DNA from: Caldifarciminota bacterium
Lineage (GTDB): Bacteria; Hydrothermota; Tepidihabitantia; SM23-42
Assembly (NCBI GenBank): GCA_030671005.1
Contig: DAOVAN010000068.1
Location: 1-8,438 of the forward strand
DNA: 8,438 nucleotides
Direction: 5' to 3'
Position 1 is the first letter of the stretch, and each line of letters opens with the position of its first letter. Shown piece by piece: positions 7,101 through 8,438 of the stretch. Below the pieces are notes generated by a model, which saw nothing but the letters and a program-made list of their open reading frames with translations, ran no database searches and was not told the origin of the DNA. The position numbers and the translations under genes were made by a program.

Positions 7101-7999
7101 ATTACAAGGAAAAGGACGAAAACGAAATCCGTCTTGCCCTGAATGCCGATTTCATACCTGGCTTATATTATACAGGAAATTACCAGCAGAAAAAAGAATT
7201 GTATTATCTCGGGTCAACACAAGACATTTCGATCAAACACTACTTCTATAACAATCTGAGCATCGCGCCGGGCCGCTGGTATTCCGGGCTGAGCATCATC
7301 AACTTCTCGCTGGGCACCGGTAGCAACTTCGATGAATACGTCGACGACTTACCGATCACCCGGAACATACCTTCCTTTTCATTTAGTCCGTTCGAAGAGA
7401 ACATCTCGACGCTGACAGATTCAAAGAGTGCTTATGTGAGAATATTCCTGACACCATTTTCGAATCTGAACATCGAGCTGAAGCATACCCTGCTCAAGAG
7501 CGGCAATGTGTATTATGACACGCCGGAACTCAGGTCGACCTATATCGACGAAATAAGGATTGAATATGAACAGGAAAGAGTGGGGTTTCTCACATCTACT
7601 TTCTACCGAAGCGAACGCCGTATCTATCCCATCCTGACCATAACGAATATATATCTTGAATGGACCAAACCGTGGTCTGCAAAGTGGCGTACGAAGTTGA
7701 GCGGGAATGTAAGGTCGGATATGAATGACTACGCAACAGTGCAAACCGAGGACACGGAGTCGAATGTCAGATTGGAGGGACTTTGGAGGGTTGGTGGTAG
7801 ATCGTATGTGAATGCAAGCTTAGCCGGAAAAAGGCAAAACAGATACACAACGGGTATTACCCATTCAATACTTCCGGGCTGCAGCATCAACCTTAATCTT
7901 CTTGAATTTCTCTTTCTGCGGTTAGACTATGAAGCAAGTGTGATCCTGGACGGTGCAACCACCCACCTTCTGTCCACGAAAATAACAGGATCCTTTTAG
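4160..7999 (+). CDS. Large outer-membrane protein: N-terminal beta-propeller, SprA-like middle, C-terminal beta-barrel
   Basis: The 1279-residue protein starts at TTG 4160, whose bases overlap the TGA of the polyferredoxin gene (TTGA). No SD is evident, so translational coupling is likely. The short N-terminus MIPLFLFLASFSQ is signal-like but lacks basic residues. Residues 25-335 hold about seven blades, seen as spaced W-turn motifs: KTWKSI (51), NDWQTY (93), ESWEDI (130), EAWSEY (205), NSWQEF (242), DIWHVE (326), with GLPDNRV and LWVATPLGL typical of regulator-type propeller repeats. The middle (about 515-745) has repeated hairpins: DYFIDYEKGIIHFL (553-566), DNDNDNQVDHEF followed by GYLIFPQDRPF (631-658), and YHYIIDYSSGTVLFL (708-722). 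The first and third share 'DY-x-x-G-x-(I/V)-x-F', and all three recall SprA and related surface proteins. Residues 780-1279 are alternating polar/aromatic strands ending in ITGSF; a terminal Phe is the usual outer-membrane barrel signal. Function is unknown; SprA homology is an inference, and SprA is about twice as long. Confidence 0.75.
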   Translation: MIPLFLFLASFSQKQISDNPIIIDALTSRYASEFVLVTTPAGIYTFDRIAKTWKSITTKDGLPDNRVEILGLDEGILWVATPLGLASADVRLNDWQTYELPGRVTGIAFDENYVWVTGDFGMKRFDKYVESWEDIYSEPANDILFDKTYLWIAVSNGVLRYNPEFERIVEMYTAPEHDYHYIIDTRSRIWFLSDDYFVAYEKNTEAWSEYAAFDITDYSVLNDSLFVVSNGNVLFYNPATNSWQEFVEVKGLGKVNGISISPRISNYITFATDKGLVLYNWLTRSREIYNRANGMQSDSVIDAYEAGNYIFAVGRDDIQYLDKELDIWHVEELAPVKGLRANIVYYDEAGLHADISRDLDIRLQGRAYYSLSTVITDSTTSTDYENINLRLIGQHESNRILSLYYNDTDKEQVMYGFGYRGLESDLLYRANGGYLASEYYEFNLVPRFSTFGLNTRLRHGAHSLMLQGGQLKSSFRSEFFYGKAFTRHDTLLDIEYLRNTFYDIPPPQTLVRQDADTIFVDDRLPETNKIDTRTGFTIAGITGDFDPYFNGFDYFIDYEKGIIHFLHFIKDDDIVVLKADGQEIVIQSDSIRDNMLENVYSLGPDITPGSLEIEIYDTLGTLYPLSDFGIDNDNDNQVDHEFISYSLGYLIFPQDRPFPDEVYEQQVNVYLMDYEFSTQSLFYRLSESPVMIGSEKVIVDGEEQTRDYHYIIDYSSGTVLFLSEDVVSEFSEIEIQYVSVERDREDIFYAIQPNFKIGNDINLAPGFSTIDEERLAHLSGKYQKNAENKSILFVPQVAINEEREWGQDYLVVANYHNLTMNANYRGYTEGFESFGLGDRKYGRLRHSGTVSLGVEPLTYIRLKGTANRDILLDSLNLQQTTEYVAGRIDYLNPKLPNGFILVARNVLPDYEKIKYQLNANYNFQVYDNKVRFSSVARHDVVSPDATNRRRTFEYVVNANVSLRFPLRADIYFHGVDLYSNDYKEKDENEIRLALNADFIPGLYYTGNYQQKKELYYLGSTQDISIKHYFYNNLSIAPGRWYSGLSIINFSLGTGSNFDEYVDDLPITRNIPSFSFSPFEENISTLTDSKSAYVRIFLTPFSNLNIELKHTLLKSGNVYYDTPELRSTYIDEIRIEYEQERVGFLTSTFYRSERRIYPILTITNIYLEWTKPWSAKWRTKLSGNVRSDMNDYATVQTEDTESNVRLEGLWRVGGRSYVNASLAGKRQNRYTTGITHSILPGCSINLNLLEFLFLRLDYEASVILDGATTHLLSTKITGSF

Positions 8000-8077
8000 A
8001 AAAGGCTTTGCTGGTTATCCCACATACCCGGCAACTCAAAAGCACTATCGCAAAACCCAAAGCCCTGCCCAATTTAT

Positions 8078-8156
8078 AAATCCGAAATTCTAAGCACGAA
8101 ATACTAAACTCGGTTTTGGTCATTCGGATTTCGTGCTTTGAAATTGTCTAGGATTT
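8078..8156. repeat. AT-rich palindromic intergenic repeat (AAATCCGAA / AAGCACGAAAT type)
   Basis: AAGCACGAAAT at 8092-8102 is exactly complementary to ATTTCGTGCTT at 8128-8138. A second, overlapping pair is AAATCCGAA (8078-8086) with TTCGGATTT (8123-8131). An outer AAATCC (8078-8083) / GGATTT (8151-8156) pair also exists. The stems compete with each other, so the block could fold in two alternative ways. Vocabulary such as 'aaatccgaaatt..aagcacgaaat' recurs in intergenic repeats of several uncultured bacterial lineages (recalled, not searched). Confidence 0.6.
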
Positions 8157-8207
8157 AGAGTTCATAAGCAATGTAGGGCAAACCTTTGAGTCTGCGGCAC
8201 CGTTTTA

Positions 8208-8225
8208 GCAAGGCTGAAGCTTTGC
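8208..8225. repeat. Small hairpin GCAAGGCT-GA-AGCTTTGC
   Basis: GCAAGGCT (8208-8215) pairs with AGCTTTGC (8218-8225) with one G-T wobble and a two-base gap, which would be a tetraloop once the closing pair opens. A degenerate related stretch (GGGCAAACCTTTG) lies about 30 bases upstream (8176-8188), which suggests the remains of a longer palindromic repeat. No poly-T follows, so it is not called a terminator. Confidence 0.4.
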
Positions 8226-8289
8226 ACCTAAGAACGTAGCGTGTTGCATCAAGCGTAAAGCGTCGCGCGTTTCGGCAGAGCTTGGAGCT

Positions 8290-8414
8290 TGGGGACAGGC
8301 ATAACATTTTGAACATTTTATGTAACTGTGTTTTTTGGTCCCGTTGCTTTCAAGAAAACATTGGTTTAGAGCAACATCCTGGTCAAAATGTTCAAAATGT
8401 TATGCCTGTCCCCA
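8290..8414. repeat. Perfect 30-bp inverted repeat with 65-base spacer (REPIN/MITE-like)
   Basis: The left arm 8290-8319 (starts TGGGGACAGGCATAAC, ends GAACATTTT) is the exact reverse complement of the right arm 8385-8414 (starts AAAATGTTC, ends GCCTGTCCCCA). The 65-base spacer (8320-8384) carries its own smaller stem, GTTGCT (8343-8348) / AGCAAC (8370-8375). Each arm contains AACATTTT twice at a 9-base step (8303-8310 and 8312-8319 in the left arm). The whole unit is 125 bases and encodes nothing. Ends reading GGGGACAGGC.../...CCTGTCCCC are common near REP-associated tyrosine transposases (Y1, IS200-like) in many bacteria, so a non-autonomous element mobilised in trans is the best reading. 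No target duplication is evident at the borders. Confidence 0.75.
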
Positions 8415-8438
8415 GAACGTTATGTGGTCTGAAAAACG

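Larger units (their letters stand above)
8000..8438. other. Non-coding tail made of several unrelated short inverted repeats
   Basis: No gene is visible in these 439 bases: reading frames are short and lack SD signals. From left to right it holds GGCTTTG (8004-8010) matched by CAAAGCC (8058-8064), an AT-rich palindromic block (8078-8156), a small hairpin (8208-8225), three AGCGT pentamers (8238, 8252, 8259), a tandem GAGCTTG doublet (8278-8291) and a long inverted repeat (8290-8414). No stem is followed by a T-tract, so no intrinsic terminator can be called after the large gene. The block looks like a landing zone where several repeat families have accumulated. Confidence 0.7.

Noticed and set aside
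8004..8064. Intrinsic terminator after the large gene (GGCTTTG / CAAAGCC)
   Set aside because: The stem is only 7 bp with a 47-base loop and is not followed by a T-run, so it does not meet the usual form of a Rho-independent terminator.
7893..8123. 76-residue minus-strand frame running from the non-coding tail into the large gene
   Set aside because: Its N-terminal residues are a translation of the palindromic repeat at 8078-8123 and the rest is antisense to the barrel-coding region. No SD or family motif is present.
8238..8263. Three AGCGT pentamers as a possible iteron or CRISPR-like array
   Set aside because: The units are only 5 bases, unevenly spaced (14 and 7 bases) and without conserved flanks, so they do not form an array.

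Overview
The window is a densely packed, single-direction (+ strand) gene cluster followed by about 440 bases of repeat-rich non-coding DNA at the right edge. It reads as bacterial and Gram-negative (diderm). It contains a Tat-signal protein, a short lipoprotein-like ORF, a protein ending in a type IX secretion (T9SS, Por) type A sorting domain, and a 1279-residue protein that ends like an outer-membrane beta-barrel. T9SS tails together with DUF362/polyferredoxin genes and this style of intergenic palindrome suggest an uncultured anaerobic lineage near the FCB group or a candidate phylum such as WOR-3. That placement is an inference; no marker gene is present.

Layout. (1) 2-1144: 3' part of a DUF362-family gene whose product carries a C-terminal T9SS sorting domain; its 5' end lies outside the window. 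(2) 1153-1716: a small secreted or lipoprotein-like protein resembling DUF6599. (3) 1718-2629: a second, complete DUF362 protein with a twin-arginine signal. (4) 2664-4163: a membrane polyferredoxin that joins a NapH-like quinol-oxidase-type membrane part to a NapG/MauM-like ferredoxin part, with two CxxxCP motifs and six ferredoxin-type cysteine sets. Its best start is a CTG upstream of the first conventional start codon. (5) 4160-7999: a 1279-residue protein with a W-rich beta-propeller at the N-terminus, SprA-like beta modules in the middle and a probable outer-membrane barrel at the C-terminus. It starts at a TTG that overlaps the stop of gene 4. (6) 8000-8438: no gene, but a mosaic of inverted repeats, including a perfect 30-bp inverted repeat with a 65-base spacer.

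The five genes are separated by 8, 1, about 34 and -4 bases, so they are probably one transcript. Read together they suggest a cell-envelope redox system. Electrons would leave the membrane quinone pool or cytoplasm through the NapH-NapG fusion and reach periplasmic and surface DUF362 proteins. The last gene would supply an outer-membrane structure. The substrate and direction of electron flow cannot be read from the sequence.
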